Shown one piece after another: positions 41,966 through 54,118 of a stretch of DNA of 64,000 nt. Below the pieces are notes generated by a model. It did not search any database, had not been told where the DNA came from, and saw only the letters and a list, made by a program, of their open reading frames with translations. Positions within the stretch are counted from its first letter, which is position 1, and each line of letters opens with the position of its first letter. The stretch is from the NCBI RefSeq assembly GCF_902499075.1, contig NZ_CABVPP010000018.1, forward strand, positions 36,263-100,262. Reading direction: 5' to 3'. The position numbers and the translations under genes are program-made. This stretch comes from Burkholderia pseudomultivorans. GTDB taxonomy: Bacteria > Pseudomonadota > Gammaproteobacteria > Burkholderiales > Burkholderiaceae.

Positions 41966-42400
41966 TCAGAACCATGCCCGCGGATCGAGCGCCTTGTCGT
42001 CGTACAGATACAGCCAGCCCTTGATGATACGGTACAGCGTCCAGATGCTGGTGACAAACATCACCATGCCGCCGAGGACCACCGGCAGCAGGATCGTCGG
42101 GCTCACGACGATCCCGATCACCATCAGGATCAGCGCCACCCCGATCGCATAAGCGATCAGCGTGCGCCAGAACGTGCGGATCTGCCACTCGAAATGCGCG
42201 GCGTACGGCGTGCCGGCCGCGTCGTCGCGCTTCACGTAGTTGACGATGATCGCGATCACGCTCGTGATGCCGCCCGAAAACCAGTGCAGCGCATACAGGG
42301 CGTACAGCACGTGAGTCAGCGTGCGCAATCCGCTCAGGCGTCCGGCATCCGTGTCGCCCGGCACCGACGGCGGCGGATACCCGCCCGGTGTATCGGTCAT
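41966..42400 (-). CDS. DUF4870-family membrane protein
   Basis: This 144-residue protein has a proline-rich N-terminus, then LRTLTHVLYALYALHWFSGG and two or three further hydrophobic segments (about 80-118), as in DUF4870 proteins. The ATG at 42400 (MTDTPGG) is preferred over 42424. It lies between hisE and the HIT gene. Function unknown. Confidence 0.8.
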   Translation of the reverse strand: MTDTPGGYPPPSVPGDTDAGRLSGLRTLTHVLYALYALHWFSGGITSVIAIIVNYVKRDDAAGTPYAAHFEWQIRTFWRTLIAYAIGVALILMVIGIVVSPTILLPVVLGGMVMFVTSIWTLYRIIKGWLYLYDDKALDPRAWF

Positions 42401-42468
42401 GATGCTACCCTCGTCAGATGACAATTCTTACAGCCTGGCGCACTGTGGCCGCGATGCGACGGTGCCGG

Positions 42469-42834
42469 TCAGCCGCCGTTTTCCTCGCGCTCGCGGCGCT
42501 TGCGCATCGCCTTCTCCTCGATGCCCGACAGCCCTTCGCGCCGCTCGAGCTCGGCGATCACGTCGGCCGGGCTCAGGTCGAAATGCGACAGCATCACGAG
42601 GCAGTGGAACCACAGGTCGGCCACCTCGCCGACCAGCGCCGTCGGCGCGCCGCCCTGGCGCACGTCCTTCGCGGCCAGCACGACTTCGGTCGCCTCTTCG
42701 CCGATCTTCTTCAGCACCGCGTCGTCGCCCTTGTGAAACAGGCGCGACACGTACGATTGCTCGGGATCGCCGCCCTTGCGGCTATCGATCACGGCCGCGA
42801 GGCGCAGCAGCGTGTCTTCGGTCGATTGCGTCAT
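42469..42834 (-). CDS. hisE: phosphoribosyl-ATP pyrophosphatase
   Basis: This 121-residue protein catalyses the second histidine step, removing pyrophosphate from PR-ATP. The MazG-like helical motif [16 protein letters not shown] supplies acidic metal ligands, with [14 protein letters not shown] following. The ATG overlaps the hisI stop. The enzyme is separate here, unlike enteric HisIE fusions. Confidence 0.96.
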   Translation of the reverse strand: MTQSTEDTLLRLAAVIDSRKGGDPEQSYVSRLFHKGDDAVLKKIGEEATEVVLAAKDVRQGGAPTALVGEVADLWFHCLVMLSHFDLSPADVIAELERREGLSGIEEKAMRKRREREENGG

Positions 42835-43247
42835 TTGTAGATGTGTTCGGGGTCTTTCAGCACCGGCTCGACCGCGACCCAGTCGCCGTTGTCCACGGTG
42901 CCTTCGAATTTCTGGAAGAAGCACGAATGCCGGCCGGTGTGGCATGCGATGCCCGAGACCTGCTCGACCTTCAGCAATACGACGTCCTCGTCGCAGTCGA
43001 GCCGCACCTCGTGCACGTGCTGCACGTGGCCGGACTCCTCGCCCTTGAACCACAGGCGCTTGCGCGAGCGCGAATAATAGACCGCGCGTTGCGTCTCGAT
43101 CGTCTTCGCCAGCGCTTCGCGATTCATCCACGCGAACATCAGCACGTCGTTCGTCGCGGCTTCCTGCGCGATCACCGGCACGAGGCCGTTGTCGTCCCAG
43201 CGGACCTTGTCGAGCCACGCGGGCACGGATTGCGTTTCGTCATTCAT
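42831..43247 (-). CDS. hisI: phosphoribosyl-AMP cyclohydrolase
   Basis: This 138-residue zinc enzyme opens the ring of PR-AMP. It shows [32 protein letters not shown], the acidic DCDEDVVL segment and the C-H pair [11 protein letters not shown] for metal. The ATG overlaps the hisF stop. Confidence 0.97.
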   Translation of the reverse strand: MNDETQSVPAWLDKVRWDDNGLVPVIAQEAATNDVLMFAWMNREALAKTIETQRAVYYSRSRKRLWFKGEESGHVQHVHEVRLDCDEDVVLLKVEQVSGIACHTGRHSCFFQKFEGTVDNGDWVAVEPVLKDPEHIYK

Positions 43248-44020
43248 CACAGCCTCACCGGGATGCCCTGGTCGGCCATGAAGCGCTTCGCCTCGCCGAC
43301 CGTGTGTTCGCCATAGTGGAAGATGCTCGCCGCGAGCACGGCATCCGCGCGGCCGTCCTTGATGCCGTCGGCCAGATGCTGCAGCGAGCCGACGCCGCCC
43401 GATGCGATCACCGGCACCGGCACCGCGTCCGACACGCCGCGCGTGAGCTCGAGGTCGAAGCCCGACTTCGTGCCGTCGCGGTCCATGCTGGTCAGCAGGA
43501 TCTCGCCGGCGCCGAGCTCGGCCATCCGGCGCGCCCATTCGATCGCGTCGAGGCCCGTGTTCTTGCGGCCGCCGTGCGTAAACACTTCCCAGCGCGGCGT
43601 CTCGCCGTCGGCCGACACGCGCTTCGCGTCGATCGCGACGACGATGCACTGCGAGCCGTACTTGTCGGCCGCATCGCGCACCAGCTGCGGGTTCGCGACC
43701 GCCGACGAATTCATGCTGACCTTGTCCGCGCCCGCGTTCAGCAGGCGCCGCACGTCCTCGACGGCGCGCACGCCGCCGCCGACCGTCAGCGGGATGAACA
43801 CCTGCGACGCGACCGCCTCGATGATCGGCAGGATCAGGTCGCGCTGGTCGGAGGTCGCGGTGATGTCGAGGAACGTCAGTTCGTCGGCGCCCTGCTCGTC
43901 GTAGCGGCGGGCGATCTCGACGGGGTCGCCCGCATCGCGCAGCTCGACGAAGTTGACGCCCTTGACGACACGCCCGGCAGTCACGTCCAGGCAGGGGATG
44001 ATGCGTTTAGCTAGAGCCAT
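43247..44020 (-). CDS. hisF: imidazole glycerol phosphate synthase, cyclase subunit
   Basis: This 257-residue (beta-alpha)8 barrel has catalytic aspartates in [15 protein letters not shown] (D11) and [16 protein letters not shown] (about D131), plus phosphate-binding GGVRAVEDV and [10 protein letters not shown] loops. It works with HisH. The ATG at 44020 gives the conserved [12 protein letters not shown] start. Confidence 0.97.
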   Translation of the reverse strand: MALAKRIIPCLDVTAGRVVKGVNFVELRDAGDPVEIARRYDEQGADELTFLDITATSDQRDLILPIIEAVASQVFIPLTVGGGVRAVEDVRRLLNAGADKVSMNSSAVANPQLVRDAADKYGSQCIVVAIDAKRVSADGETPRWEVFTHGGRKNTGLDAIEWARRMAELGAGEILLTSMDRDGTKSGFDLELTRGVSDAVPVPVIASGGVGSLQHLADGIKDGRADAVLAASIFHYGEHTVGEAKRFMADQGIPVRL

Positions 44021-44048
44021 GATGTTGCGCCAAATGCCGCGACGGGGA

Positions 44049-44106
44049 CGGCCGGTTGCGGCCGGTCGGGCGGCCGGTTGCGGCCGGTCGGGCGGCCGGT
44101 TGCGGA
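44049..44106. repeat. 22-bp tandem repeat between hisF and hisA
   Basis: CGGCCGGTTGCGGCCGGTCG plus GG forms a 22-bp unit at 44049-44070, repeated exactly at 44071-44092 and partly after that. It occupies most of the 150-bp spacer between the two genes. Confidence 0.92.
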
Positions 44107-44171
44107 CGTCTCGCACGAGACGCCCGTTCGGAGCCGCCCGCGGGCGGCCCCGGCGAAAGGGACGAGCGCGA

Positions 44172-44927
44172 TCAGGCGTCGTCGAGTTCGCCGTTCAGTT
44201 CGTCCGCGCGCCTTTGCGCGGCCGCGAAGTCGAGGTCGCCCGAGTAGATCGCGCGGCCGCAGATCACGCCTTCGACGCCGTGTTCTTCCACTTCGCAAAG
44301 CTGCTCGATGTCCGTCAGGTTCGACAGGCCGCCGCTTGCGATCACCGGGATGCCGACCGCCTGCGCGAGCTTCACCGTCGCCTCGATGTTGATGCCCTGC
44401 AGCATCCCGTCGCGGCCGATGTCGGTGTAGACGATCGATTCGACGCCGTAGTCCTCGAACTTCTTCGCGAGGTCGATCACTTCATGGCCGGTCAGCTTGC
44501 TCCAGCCGTCGGTCGCGACCTTGCCGTCCTTCGCGTCGAGGCCGACGATGATGCTGCCCGAAAACGCGGTGCACGCGTCCTGCAGGAAGCCCGGGTTCTT
44601 CACGGCCGCCGTGCCGATGATCACGTAGGACAGGCCGGCGTCGAGATACTTTTCGATCGTCTCGAGGCTGCGGATGCCGCCGCCGAGCTGCACGGGGATT
44701 TCGTCGCCGACTTCGTCGAGGATCGCTTCGATCGCCTCGAGATTCTTCGGCTTGCCGGCGAATGCGCCGTTCAGGTCGACGAGATGGAGCCGCCGGGCGC
44801 CGAGATCGACCCACTTGCGGGCCATCGCCGCCGGGTCCTCGGAGAAAATCGTGGCCTGGTCCATATCGCCCTGTTTGAGGCGCACACACTGACCGTCTTT
44901 GAGATCGATGGCCGGAATCAGCAACAT
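44172..44927 (-). CDS. hisA: phosphoribosylformimino-AICAR-P isomerase
   Basis: This 251-residue barrel enzyme opens the ribose of ProFAR. Landmarks are [20 protein letters not shown] (D8), [19 protein letters not shown], and [12 protein letters not shown] with the second catalytic aspartate. It stands between hisH and hisF. Confidence 0.97.
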   Translation of the reverse strand: MLLIPAIDLKDGQCVRLKQGDMDQATIFSEDPAAMARKWVDLGARRLHLVDLNGAFAGKPKNLEAIEAILDEVGDEIPVQLGGGIRSLETIEKYLDAGLSYVIIGTAAVKNPGFLQDACTAFSGSIIVGLDAKDGKVATDGWSKLTGHEVIDLAKKFEDYGVESIVYTDIGRDGMLQGINIEATVKLAQAVGIPVIASGGLSNLTDIEQLCEVEEHGVEGVICGRAIYSGDLDFAAAQRRADELNGELDDA

Positions 44928-45090
44928 AGCAATCGGGTGTCGTCGTGAAAAAAGAAAAGAATCGGGCGCGCACCGGCCCTGCCGGTGCCGCGCCGTCTCG
45001 CTAGTTTAGTACAACTCTTACAGCGGTTCGGCGTGCGAGCCCCGCCCGACAGGCCTTTGCGGCCCGCCGGCTGTGGCACGCACACCACGT

Positions 45091-45732
45091 TCACGGTTTC
45101 CAGTGTACGAAGTTGCGATACAGACGCAACCCGACCTCCGCGCTTTTCTCCGGGTGGAATTGGGTCGCGAAGAGGTTGTCCCGCGCGACCGCGGACGTAA
45201 ACGGCGCACCGTACGCCGTCTCGCCGACCGTGTGCGCCGGGTTCTCCGGGCGCACGTAGAAGCTGTGCACGAAGTAGAAATACGCGTCGTCGGGCACGCC
45301 GTCCCACAGCGCGTGCGGCTGCGTCTGGCGCACGCGGTTCCAGCCCATCTGCGGCACCTTGAAGCGCGAACCGTCGTCCTGCAGCTGGCCGTCGAGCTCG
45401 AAGCGCAGGACCTTGCCCGGCAGCAGGCCGAGGCCGCGCGTATCGCCTTCCGCGCTCCAGTCGAACAGCATCTGCTCGCCGACGCACACGCCGAGCAGCG
45501 GCTTCGTGCGCGACGCCTCGATCACCGCGTCCTGCAGGCCCGATTCGCCGAGGCAGCGCATGCAGTCCGGCATCGCGCCCTGGCCGGGCAGCACGACGCG
45601 ATCGGCCGCGCGAATCGCCGCCGGCGTGTCGACGATCGCCACGTCGGCGGCCGGCTCGGCCTTCCTGAGCGCCTGCGCGACCGAGCGCAGGTTGCCCATC
45701 CCATAATCCACAATCGCAATCGAAGTTTTCAT
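45091..45732 (-). CDS. hisH: imidazole glycerol phosphate synthase, glutaminase subunit
   Basis: This 213-residue class I amidotransferase has nucleophile C83 ([11 protein letters not shown]) and the C-terminal FHPEKS catalytic His and Glu. It supplies ammonia to HisF. The ATG overlaps the marC stop. The first residues [14 protein letters not shown] are typical. Confidence 0.97.
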   Translation of the reverse strand: MKTSIAIVDYGMGNLRSVAQALRKAEPAADVAIVDTPAAIRAADRVVLPGQGAMPDCMRCLGESGLQDAVIEASRTKPLLGVCVGEQMLFDWSAEGDTRGLGLLPGKVLRFELDGQLQDDGSRFKVPQMGWNRVRQTQPHALWDGVPDDAYFYFVHSFYVRPENPAHTVGETAYGAPFTSAVARDNLFATQFHPEKSAEVGLRLYRNFVHWKP

Positions 45733-46349
45733 CTCAGTGCAGGCAGTAGCGCCCTCAGTCCGTTGACGATGAATTCCACCGCCAGCGCCGACAGCATCAG
45801 ACCCATCAGCCGCGTGGCGATGTTGATGCCGGTGCGGCCGATCCAGTTCGCGATCGGCTCGGCGAGCCGCATCGCGACGAAACACAGCAGGGCCAGGAGC
45901 GCGCCGATCGCGACGAGTCCGGCCCGGTCATACCAATGATGCGAGTTCGCCGCATAGACGATCACCGTGCTGATCGAGCCGGGGCCCGTGAGCAGCGGAA
46001 TCGCAAGCGGCACCACCGCGATGTTGTCCTTCAGTTCGGCCTCGTGGCGCTCCTCGGGCGTCGATCGCGTGTTGCCGATCTGCGCGTTCAGCATGTTGAT
46101 CGCCATCAGCAACATGATGATGCCGCCGCCGACTTCAAGCGAGCCGACCGAAATGCCGAAGAAATGGATGATCTGCTGCCCGAGCAGCGTCGTCACCGCG
46201 ATCACGCAGAACACCGACACCGACGCGATCCGGATCGTGCGCCGCCGCTCGCCGTCCGTCTGCTGCGCCGTCAGGCTCAGGAAGAACGGCACCGCGCCGA
46301 CCGGATTGATCAGCGCGAGCAGCGAAATGAACGATTTCAGCAGATCCAT
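45729..46349 (-). CDS. MarC-family integral membrane protein
   Basis: This 206-residue six-span protein has [20 protein letters not shown] and [18 protein letters not shown], the MarC (UPF0056) repeats. Its transport substrate is unknown. It is inserted between hisB and hisH and overlaps the hisH start, so it is cotranslated with the histidine genes although no link to histidine synthesis is known. Confidence 0.94.
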   Translation of the reverse strand: MDLLKSFISLLALINPVGAVPFFLSLTAQQTDGERRRTIRIASVSVFCVIAVTTLLGQQIIHFFGISVGSLEVGGGIIMLLMAINMLNAQIGNTRSTPEERHEAELKDNIAVVPLAIPLLTGPGSISTVIVYAANSHHWYDRAGLVAIGALLALLCFVAMRLAEPIANWIGRTGINIATRLMGLMLSALAVEFIVNGLRALLPALR

Positions 46350-46411
46350 CGCAAGCCGGCGCGCGCGCCGAAGCCGTGAGGTTGTCCGTGGCGTTCCGTC
46401 CGGTCAGAAGT

Positions 46412-46999
46412 TCAGAGGCTGCCCTTGGTCGACGGAATCTGCCCCGCCGCGCGTTCGTCCAGTTCCACCGCCGCCCGCAGCGCCCGGCCGAAGGCCTTGA
46501 ACACCGTCTCGAGCTGATGGTGCGCGTTGATGCCGCGCAGGTTGTCGATATGCAGCGTGACGCCCGCGTGATTCACGAAGCCGCGAAAGAATTCGATCGA
46601 CAGGTCGACGTCGAACGTGCCGATCCGCGCGCGCGTGAACGGCACGTGGAATTCGAGGCCCGGCCGGCCCGAGAAGTCGATCACGACGCGCGACAGCGCC
46701 TCGTCGAGCGGCACGTACGCATGGCCGTAGCGGCGGATGCCCTTCTTGTCGCCGATCGCCTTCGCGACGGCCTGCCCAAGCGTGATGCCGACGTCCTCGA
46801 CCGTGTGGTGGTCGTCGATATGGGTGTCGCCATGCGCTTCGACCTCGAGATCGACCAGACCGTGTCGCGCGATCTGGTCGAGCATATGGTCGAGAAACGG
46901 CACGCCGGTGGCCAGCTTCTGCCGGCCGGTGCCGTCGAGATCGAGCTTCACACGGATCTGCGTTTCGCTGGTATTGCGAACGACTTCCGCCACACGCAT
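46412..46999 (-). CDS. hisB: imidazoleglycerol-phosphate dehydratase
   Basis: This 195-residue enzyme has the duplicated manganese-binding histidine motifs [11 protein letters not shown] and the later [20 protein letters not shown]. It is monofunctional, without the phosphatase domain of enteric HisB. Confidence 0.97.
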   Translation of the reverse strand: MRVAEVVRNTSETQIRVKLDLDGTGRQKLATGVPFLDHMLDQIARHGLVDLEVEAHGDTHIDDHHTVEDVGITLGQAVAKAIGDKKGIRRYGHAYVPLDEALSRVVIDFSGRPGLEFHVPFTRARIGTFDVDLSIEFFRGFVNHAGVTLHIDNLRGINAHHQLETVFKAFGRALRAAVELDERAAGQIPSTKGSL

Positions 47000-47071
47000 G
47001 GCAATTCCTTGACTGAGTCTGATAGTAAATGGGGATTGATCATTTCGCCGCCGCGGCGCCGGCCAACCGGC

Positions 47072-48145
47072 TCAACCGGGCAGCGCGAGTTTCAAAGCGG
47101 CCAGCAGGCGGGCGTTTTCGTCGGGAGAACCGACGGTCAGCCGCACGCATTCCGCGAGCAATGGATGCATTTTACTCACGTTTTTGACCAGCACCCGCTC
47201 GGTGAGCAGCGCGTCGAACACGGCGGCCGCATCCGGCACGCGCACCAGCAGGAAATTGCCGGCGCTCGGGAACACCGTCGCGCCCGGCAGCGCGGCCACC
47301 GCCTGCGCGAGCTGCGTGCGCTGCGCGCGCAGCTCGGCCGCCTGCGCGTCGAGCACGCCGAGGTGGTCGAGCAGGAAATCGGCGGTCGCCTGCGTCAGCA
47401 CGTTGATGTTGTACGGCGGGCGCACCTTGTCGAATTCGGTCAGCCACGCGGGCAGCCCGACCAGATAGCCGAGGCGGATGCCGGCCAGGCCCAGCTTCGA
47501 TACCGTGCGCATCACGACGACGTTGTCGAACTCGGCGGCGCGCGGCAGCCACGAACGCTCGGCGAACGGCTGGTACGCCTCGTCGATCACGATCAGGCTG
47601 TGCCGCGCGGCGGCGACGATGCGCTCGACGTCGGCATCGTCGTACAGCGTGCCGGTCGGGTTGTTCGGATACGCGAGATAGACGATCGCCGGCCGGTGCT
47701 CGGCGATCGCCGCGAGCATCGCATCGACGTCGAGCGTCAGGTCCGCCTTCAGCGGCACGCCGACGAATTCGAGCTGCGCGAACCTCGCCGACAGCTCGTA
47801 CATCACGAAGCCCGGCACGGGTGCGAGCACCTTCGCGCCCGGCTTCGCGCACGCGACCGACATCATGCTGATGATTTCGTCGGAGCCGTTGCCGAGCAGC
47901 ACGTCGCACGCGGGCGGCACGCCCATCGCGTGGCGCAGCTTGTCGAGCAGCGCGGCCGGGCGCGGCGCCGGGTAGCGGTTCAGCGCGACCTGCGCGAGGC
48001 GCTCGCCGAGCGCCGCGGCGAGCGGTTCGGGCAGCGGATACGGGTTCTCCATCGCGTCGAGTTTCACGAACCCGCTCGCGTCGGGCACCGGATAGCTCGT
48101 CATCGCGAGCACGTCGCGGCGAATGATGTCTTGTGGCGTCGTCAT
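47072..48145 (-). CDS. hisC: histidinol-phosphate aminotransferase
   Basis: This 357-residue PLP enzyme has [37 protein letters not shown] and the lysine site [15 protein letters not shown]. An in-frame TTG at 48154 would add three residues; the ATG is preferred. It converts imidazole acetol phosphate to histidinol phosphate. Confidence 0.96.
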   Translation of the reverse strand: MTTPQDIIRRDVLAMTSYPVPDASGFVKLDAMENPYPLPEPLAAALGERLAQVALNRYPAPRPAALLDKLRHAMGVPPACDVLLGNGSDEIISMMSVACAKPGAKVLAPVPGFVMYELSARFAQLEFVGVPLKADLTLDVDAMLAAIAEHRPAIVYLAYPNNPTGTLYDDADVERIVAAARHSLIVIDEAYQPFAERSWLPRAAEFDNVVVMRTVSKLGLAGIRLGYLVGLPAWLTEFDKVRPPYNINVLTQATADFLLDHLGVLDAQAAELRAQRTQLAQAVAALPGATVFPSAGNFLLVRVPDAAAVFDALLTERVLVKNVSKMHPLLAECVRLTVGSPDENARLLAALKLALPG

Positions 48146-48256
48146 GGTCTGCAAGCCGGCGTGCGTCGCGCCGGCGTCAAATGGTCGGCAACGCGGCGGC
48201 TGCCGCGCTGCACTGCGTCTCCTGCGTCGCGCCGGAACGGTCGTTCCGGCGGCCCG

Positions 48257-49573
48257 TCAGCCCTTCATCCGGAACTCCGCGCTCTTCGCGTGCGCCTGCA
48301 GCCCTTCGCCGTACGCGAGTTCCGCCGCGATCTCGCCGAGCGTGTGCGCGCCTTCGGCGCTGACCTCGATCACGCTCGAACGCTTGATGAAGTCGTACAC
48401 GCCGAGCGGCGACGAGAAGCGCGCGGTGCGCGACGTCGGCAGCACGTGGTTCGGGCCCGCGCAGTAGTCGCCGAGGCTCTCGCTCGTGTAGCGGCCGAGG
48501 AAGATCGCGCCGGCGTGGCGGATCTGCTGGCCCCACTGCTGCGGCTCCAGCGCGGAAATCTCGAGGTGCTCGGGCGCGATGTCGTTCGCGATCCGGCACG
48601 CCTCGGCCATGTCGCGCACCTTGATCAGCGCGCCGCGGCCTTCGAGCGACGCGCGGATCACGTCCTGGCGCGGCATCGACGGCAGCATCTCGTCGATCGC
48701 CTTCTCGACGCGCTCGATGAACGATGCGTCCGGGCACAGCAGGATCGACTGCGCGAGCTCGTCGTGCTCGGCCTGCGAGAACAGGTCCATCGCGACCCAG
48801 CTCGGATCGGTCGTGCCGTCGCACAGCACGAGGATCTCCGACGGCCCGGCGATCATGTCGATGCCGACCGTGCCGAACACGCGACGCTTCGCCGACGCGA
48901 CGTACGCGTTGCCCGGCCCGCAGATCTTGTCGACCGGCGGCACCGTCTCGGTGCCGTATGCGAGCGCGCCGACCGCCTGCGCGCCGCCGATCGTGAACAC
49001 GCGATCGACGCCGCCGAGCAGCGCCGCGGCGAGCACGAGGTCGTTCTTCACGCCGTCCGGGGTCGGGACCACCATCACGATCTCGCCGACGCCCGCGACG
49101 CGCGCGGGAATCGCGTTCATCAGCACCGACGACGGATACGCGGCCTTGCCGCCCGGCACGTACAGGCCGACGCGGTCGAGCGGCGTGATCTTCTGGCCGA
49201 GCACCGTGCCGTCGCTTTCCGTGTACTGCCAGCTATGCGTGCCGCACTCGATCTTCTGCTTCTCGTGATACGCGCGCACGCGCGCGGCGGCCGCTTCCAG
49301 CGCGGCGCGCGACTTCGGCTCGAGGCTGTCGAGCGCCGCCTGCAGCGCATCCTGCGGCAATTCGAGCGCGGCGACGCTGCCCGCGTTCAGCCGGTCGAAA
49401 CGGTTCGTGTATTCGAGCACCGCGGCGTCGCCGCGCGTCTTCACATCGGCGAGGATCTGCGCGACCGAGCGCTCGATCGCCTCGTCTTCGCTCGCCTCGA
49501 ACGCGAGCACCGCACGCAGCGCGGCGTCGAAGCCTTCGCTCGTCGAATCCAGTTTGCGGATGGTGATGGACAT
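48257..49573 (-). CDS. hisD: histidinol dehydrogenase
   Basis: This 438-residue zinc-dependent enzyme catalyses the last two steps of histidine synthesis. Landmarks are [50 protein letters not shown] and the C-terminal [20 protein letters not shown]. The ATG at 49573 (MSITIRKLD) is the family start; an upstream in-frame codon is unlikely. Confidence 0.97.
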   Translation of the reverse strand: MSITIRKLDSTSEGFDAALRAVLAFEASEDEAIERSVAQILADVKTRGDAAVLEYTNRFDRLNAGSVAALELPQDALQAALDSLEPKSRAALEAAAARVRAYHEKQKIECGTHSWQYTESDGTVLGQKITPLDRVGLYVPGGKAAYPSSVLMNAIPARVAGVGEIVMVVPTPDGVKNDLVLAAALLGGVDRVFTIGGAQAVGALAYGTETVPPVDKICGPGNAYVASAKRRVFGTVGIDMIAGPSEILVLCDGTTDPSWVAMDLFSQAEHDELAQSILLCPDASFIERVEKAIDEMLPSMPRQDVIRASLEGRGALIKVRDMAEACRIANDIAPEHLEISALEPQQWGQQIRHAGAIFLGRYTSESLGDYCAGPNHVLPTSRTARFSSPLGVYDFIKRSSVIEVSAEGAHTLGEIAAELAYGEGLQAHAKSAEFRMKG

Positions 49574-49596
49574 GAGAGTTCCGTTACGGTGTGCGC

Positions 49597-50250
49597 TCAA
49601 TTGCCATTTTGCGACGCACGTTCGAACGCGTCGAGGATCGGCTTGAGCGCCGCGCGCTTCAACTTCAGCGCAGCCTGGTTCACGACGAGGCGCGACGAGA
49701 TCGGCATGATCTCCTCGACCTCGACCAGATTGTTCGCCTTCAACGTGCCGCCCGAGCTGACGAGGTCGACGATCGCGTCGGCCAGCCCGACCAGCGGCGC
49801 CAGCTCCATCGAGCCGTACAGCTTGATCAGGTCGACGTGCACGCCCTTCGCGGCAAAGTGTTCGCGCGCCGTTTCGACGTACTTGGTCGCGACGCGCAGC
49901 CGCGCGCCCTGGCGCACCGCGCTCGCGTAGTCGAAGCCGGCCGGCACCGCCACCGACATCCGGCAGCGCGCAATGTTCAGATCGATCGGCTGGTACAGGC
50001 CCGAGCCGCCGTGTTCGACCAGCACGTCCTTGCCGGCCACGCCGAAATCGGCCGCGCCGTATTCGACATAGGTCGGCACGTCGCTCGCGCGCACGATGAT
50101 CACGCGCAGGTTCGGGTCGGTCGTCGGCAGGATCAGCTTGCGCGACGTTTCCGGATCCTCGGCCACCTGAATGCCGGCCGCGGCCAGCAGCGGCAGGGTT
50201 TCCTCGAAAATCCGGCCCTTCGACAGGGCGAGGGTCAGCGGCGCGGTCAT
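49597..50250 (-). CDS. hisG: ATP phosphoribosyltransferase, short form
   Basis: This 217-residue catalytic subunit of the first histidine step lacks the C-terminal regulatory domain, so it should need HisZ, which is not in this window. It shows [16 protein letters not shown] and the PRPP loop [14 protein letters not shown]. The ATG overlaps the murA stop. Confidence 0.96.
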   Translation of the reverse strand: MTAPLTLALSKGRIFEETLPLLAAAGIQVAEDPETSRKLILPTTDPNLRVIIVRASDVPTYVEYGAADFGVAGKDVLVEHGGSGLYQPIDLNIARCRMSVAVPAGFDYASAVRQGARLRVATKYVETAREHFAAKGVHVDLIKLYGSMELAPLVGLADAIVDLVSSGGTLKANNLVEVEEIMPISSRLVVNQAALKLKRAALKPILDAFERASQNGN

Positions 50251-51596
50251 GCTTGGCTCCCGGAAAGGCGGCGCACGTTCGCGCCGACGGCGGTCAGTTT
50301 GGCTTCCATGCGGTCGTAGCCGCGATCGAGGTGATAGATGCGGTCGACGAGCGTCTCGCCTTCGGCGCGCAGCCCGGCGATCACGAGGCTCGCCGATGCG
50401 CGCAGGTCGGTCGCCATCACGTTCGCGCCCGACAACTTGTCGACGCCGGTCACGAGCGCCGTGTTGCCGTCGACGGTAATGTTCGCGCCGAGCCGGTTCA
50501 GTTCCTGCACGTGCATGAAACGGTTCTCGAAGATCGTCTCGACGACCTGCGCGGTGCCCGTCGCAACCGCATTGAGCGCCATGAACTGCGCCTGCATGTC
50601 GGTCGGGAACGCGGGGTACTCGGACGTGCGGATCGTCACCGCCGACGGCCGGCGGTCCATCTTCACGCGCAGCCAGCTGTCGCCCTCCTCGATCGAGACG
50701 CCGGCCTCGCGCAGCTTGTCGATCACCGCGTCGAGGATGTGCGGGCGCACGCCCGTCAGCGTCACGTCGCCGCCCGCCGCCGCAACCGCGCACAGGAACG
50801 TGCCGGCCTCGATGCGGTCGGGAATCACCGCGTGGCGCGCGCCATGCAGCCGCTCGACGCCCTGGATCACGAGGCGGTCGGTGCCGATGCCGTCGATTTT
50901 CGCGCCCATCGCGACCAGCAAGTGTGCGAGATCGCTCACTTCCGGCTCGCGCGCGGCATTTTCGATGATCGTCTCGCCGTCGGCGAGCGTCGCGGCCATC
51001 AGCAGGTTTTCGGTGCCCGTCACCGTGATCATGTCGGTGACGATGCGCGCGCCCTTCAGGCGCTTCGCGCGCGCCTCGATGAAGCCGTGCTCGATGCTGA
51101 TCTCGGCGCCCATCGCCTGCAGGCCCTTGATGTGCTGGTCGACGGGCCGCGCGCCGATCGCGCAGCCGCCCGGCAGCGACACCTTCGCCTCGCCGAAGCG
51201 CGCGAGCAGCGGCCCGAGCACGAGGATCGACGCGCGCATCGTCTTCACGAGCTCGTACGGCGCGACGAGGTTGTCGACGCGCGACGCGTCGAGCCGCACG
51301 CGGCAGCCGTCGGTGTCGCTCTTCACGCCCATCTGGTTCAGCACCTTCAGCGTGGTGCGCACGTCCTTCAGGTTCGGCACGTTGTCGAGCTCGACCGGCT
51401 CGGCGCTCAGCAGCCCCGCGCACAGGATCGGCAGCGCCGCGTTCTTCGCGCCCGACACGACGATCTCGCCGGACAACCGGTGGCCGCCTTCGATCACGAG
51501 CTTGTCCATCCCCTGTCCCTGCGATTCCCCGTTGGCGGCCGGGTGGGCCGTGGCGACGCTCTGGACGGCGTCGCGCTCGTTGACGGTGACTTGCAC
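50247..51596 (-). CDS. murA: UDP-N-acetylglucosamine 1-carboxyvinyltransferase
   Basis: This 449-residue enzyme starts peptidoglycan precursor synthesis. The active cysteine is in [17 protein letters not shown] and the opening motif is [20 protein letters not shown]. The start is a GTG at 51596 ([11 protein letters not shown]), which keeps a short extension usual in Burkholderia; an internal ATG at 51509 would put the cysteine at 116, as in E. coli (115). It leads directly into hisG. Confidence 0.95.
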   Translation of the reverse strand: MQVTVNERDAVQSVATAHPAANGESQGQGMDKLVIEGGHRLSGEIVVSGAKNAALPILCAGLLSAEPVELDNVPNLKDVRTTLKVLNQMGVKSDTDGCRVRLDASRVDNLVAPYELVKTMRASILVLGPLLARFGEAKVSLPGGCAIGARPVDQHIKGLQAMGAEISIEHGFIEARAKRLKGARIVTDMITVTGTENLLMAATLADGETIIENAAREPEVSDLAHLLVAMGAKIDGIGTDRLVIQGVERLHGARHAVIPDRIEAGTFLCAVAAAGGDVTLTGVRPHILDAVIDKLREAGVSIEEGDSWLRVKMDRRPSAVTIRTSEYPAFPTDMQAQFMALNAVATGTAQVVETIFENRFMHVQELNRLGANITVDGNTALVTGVDKLSGANVMATDLRASASLVIAGLRAEGETLVDRIYHLDRGYDRMEAKLTAVGANVRRLSGSQA

Positions 51597-51609
51597 TCAG
51601 TTTTTCCGG

Positions 51610-51849
51610 TTATGCGTTCTGCCATTCGGCGGGCGTCAGCGTCTTCATGCTGAGCGCGTGGATTTCCTGCTTCATGCGGTCGCCGAGCGCCGCATAGACG
51701 AGCTGGTGGCGCTGGATCGGCCGCTTGCCTTCGAAGGCCGGCGACACGATGGTCGCGAAGAAATGCTGGCCGTCACCTTCGACTTCCAGATGAGTGCAGG
51801 CGAGCCCGCCCGAGATGTACTGCTTGACCTGTTCCGGAGTCGGCAACAT
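51610..51849 (-). CDS. BolA/IbaG-family protein
   Basis: This 79-residue protein has the BolA fold: HLEVEGDGQHFFATIVSPAF, then FEGKRPIQRHQLVYAALG, with a conserved Cys and His pattern that in relatives binds Fe-S clusters with monothiol glutaredoxins. The ATG at 51849 (MLPTPEQVK) is the family start. It precedes murA, as ibaG does in enterics. Confidence 0.93.
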   Translation of the reverse strand: MLPTPEQVKQYISGGLACTHLEVEGDGQHFFATIVSPAFEGKRPIQRHQLVYAALGDRMKQEIHALSMKTLTPAEWQNA

Positions 51850-51900
51850 GAAATGCTCCTGTCGGCGCGCACCGCCCGCGGCGGCCGCTGCCATTCGATA

Positions 51901-52721
51901 TCAATGACGCAGTTTGTAGCCGGTCGCGAGCAGCCGCATCGCGAACATCGCGAGCAGCACGAAGAAACCGGCAACGATCGCGAGGCTCGCGAACGGGTTG
52001 ATGTCGGACGCGCCGAAGAACCCGAAACGGAAGCCGTCGATCATGTAGAAAAACGGGTTGAGACGCGAGATCTCGCGCCACACGGGCGGCAGCGAGTGCG
52101 TCGAATAGAACACGCCGGACAGGAACGTCAGCGGCATGATCAGGAAGTTCTGGAACGCCGCGAGCTGGTCGAACTTCTCGGCCCAGATCCCGGCGATCAG
52201 GCCGAGCGTGCCGAGGATCGCCGAGCCGAGCAGCGCGAACGCGACGATGAACAGCGGCGCCGCGAAATGCATCGGGATGAACCAGATCGTCACGACGAAC
52301 ACGCCCGCGCCGACCGTCAGCCCGCGCACCACCGACGCGAGCACGTACGCGCCGAAGATGTCGCGGTACGACAGCGGCGGCAGCAGCACGAACACGAGGT
52401 TGCCGGTGATCTTCGACTGGATCAGCGACGACGAGCTGTTCGCGAACGCATTCTGCAGCACGCTCATCATCACGAGGCCCGGCACCAGGAAACTCACGTA
52501 CTCGACGCCCGGATAGACCTCGACGCGGCCCGACAGCGCGTGGCCGAAGATCGTCAGGTACAGCAGCGCGGTGACGACGGGGGCGAGCACCGTCTGGAAC
52601 GACACCTTCCAGAAGCGCAGCAGCTCCTTATAGAACAGCGTGCGAAAACCGCTGCCCGGCGCTTGCCGGGCCGTGCCGAGCGCGCCGCCGGGCAGCGGGC
52701 GCAGCGAGTCGGATTGTTGCT

Positions 52722-52725
<4 letters not shown>
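51901..52725 (-). CDS. ABC-2 type transporter permease
   Basis: This 274-residue protein has six hydrophobic segments and the ABC-2 signature region QNFLIMPLTFLSGVFYSTHSLP ... ISRLNPFFYMIDGFRFG. It pairs with the ATPase encoded immediately upstream (ATG overlapping the ATPase stop). Similar to YadH. Substrate unknown. Confidence 0.93.
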
Positions 52726-53648
<923 letters not shown>

Positions 53649-53842
53649 GACTGTGCGCGGCGCAACGGCCGCGACGCCTATTCTGTGCTTGCTGCGAAAA
53701 GAAAAATGGGGGCCCGACGCCGATTGGCTGCCCCGCAAAACGCTTGATTATAGGGCAAACCGGCTGGGGAGGCCGACGCGGCAGGCGCGCGGCGTGGAGC
53801 ATGCGCGCGCCGGCTGGCGCGGCAGGCTCCGGTCGGACAGCG

Positions 53843-54118
53843 TCAATGTCGCCCGGTACCTTCGATGAGCGCGTCGACGCCGTAGGCGCGCGCGAGGCTG
53901 GCGAGCTTCGGCGGGAGATTGAGGATGTCGAGGGATGCGCCGCGAGCTTTCGCGGCGCGCTGCCACGCGAGCAGCACGGCGAGCGCGGACGAGTCGAACT
54001 GCGTCAGCGCCGCGCAGTCGACGGCGGTCGCGCCGGCGCCGATGCGCGCAAGACCGGCCGCGAGCGCGGTCTTCGCGCTCGCGACGGTCAGCGAGGAACC
54101 GGCTTCGAAGCCGCTCAC
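53843..54118 (-). CDS. mlaB: STAS-domain protein MlaB
   Basis: This 91-residue STAS protein stabilises the MlaFE lipid ABC transporter on the cytoplasmic side. The STAS core is GATAVDCAALTQFDSSALAVLL. It starts at a GTG overlapping the mlaC stop (GTGA); the longer open frame lies wholly within mlaC. Confidence 0.9.
   Translation of the reverse strand: MSGFEAGSSLTVASAKTALAAGLARIGAGATAVDCAALTQFDSSALAVLLAWQRAAKARGASLDILNLPPKLASLARAYGVDALIEGTGRH

Noticed and set aside
46376-49930. 1184-codon rightward open frame over hisB-hisC-hisD-hisG
   Set aside because: It is antisense to four certain his genes. The His/Arg-rich composition is typical of a GC-rich shadow.
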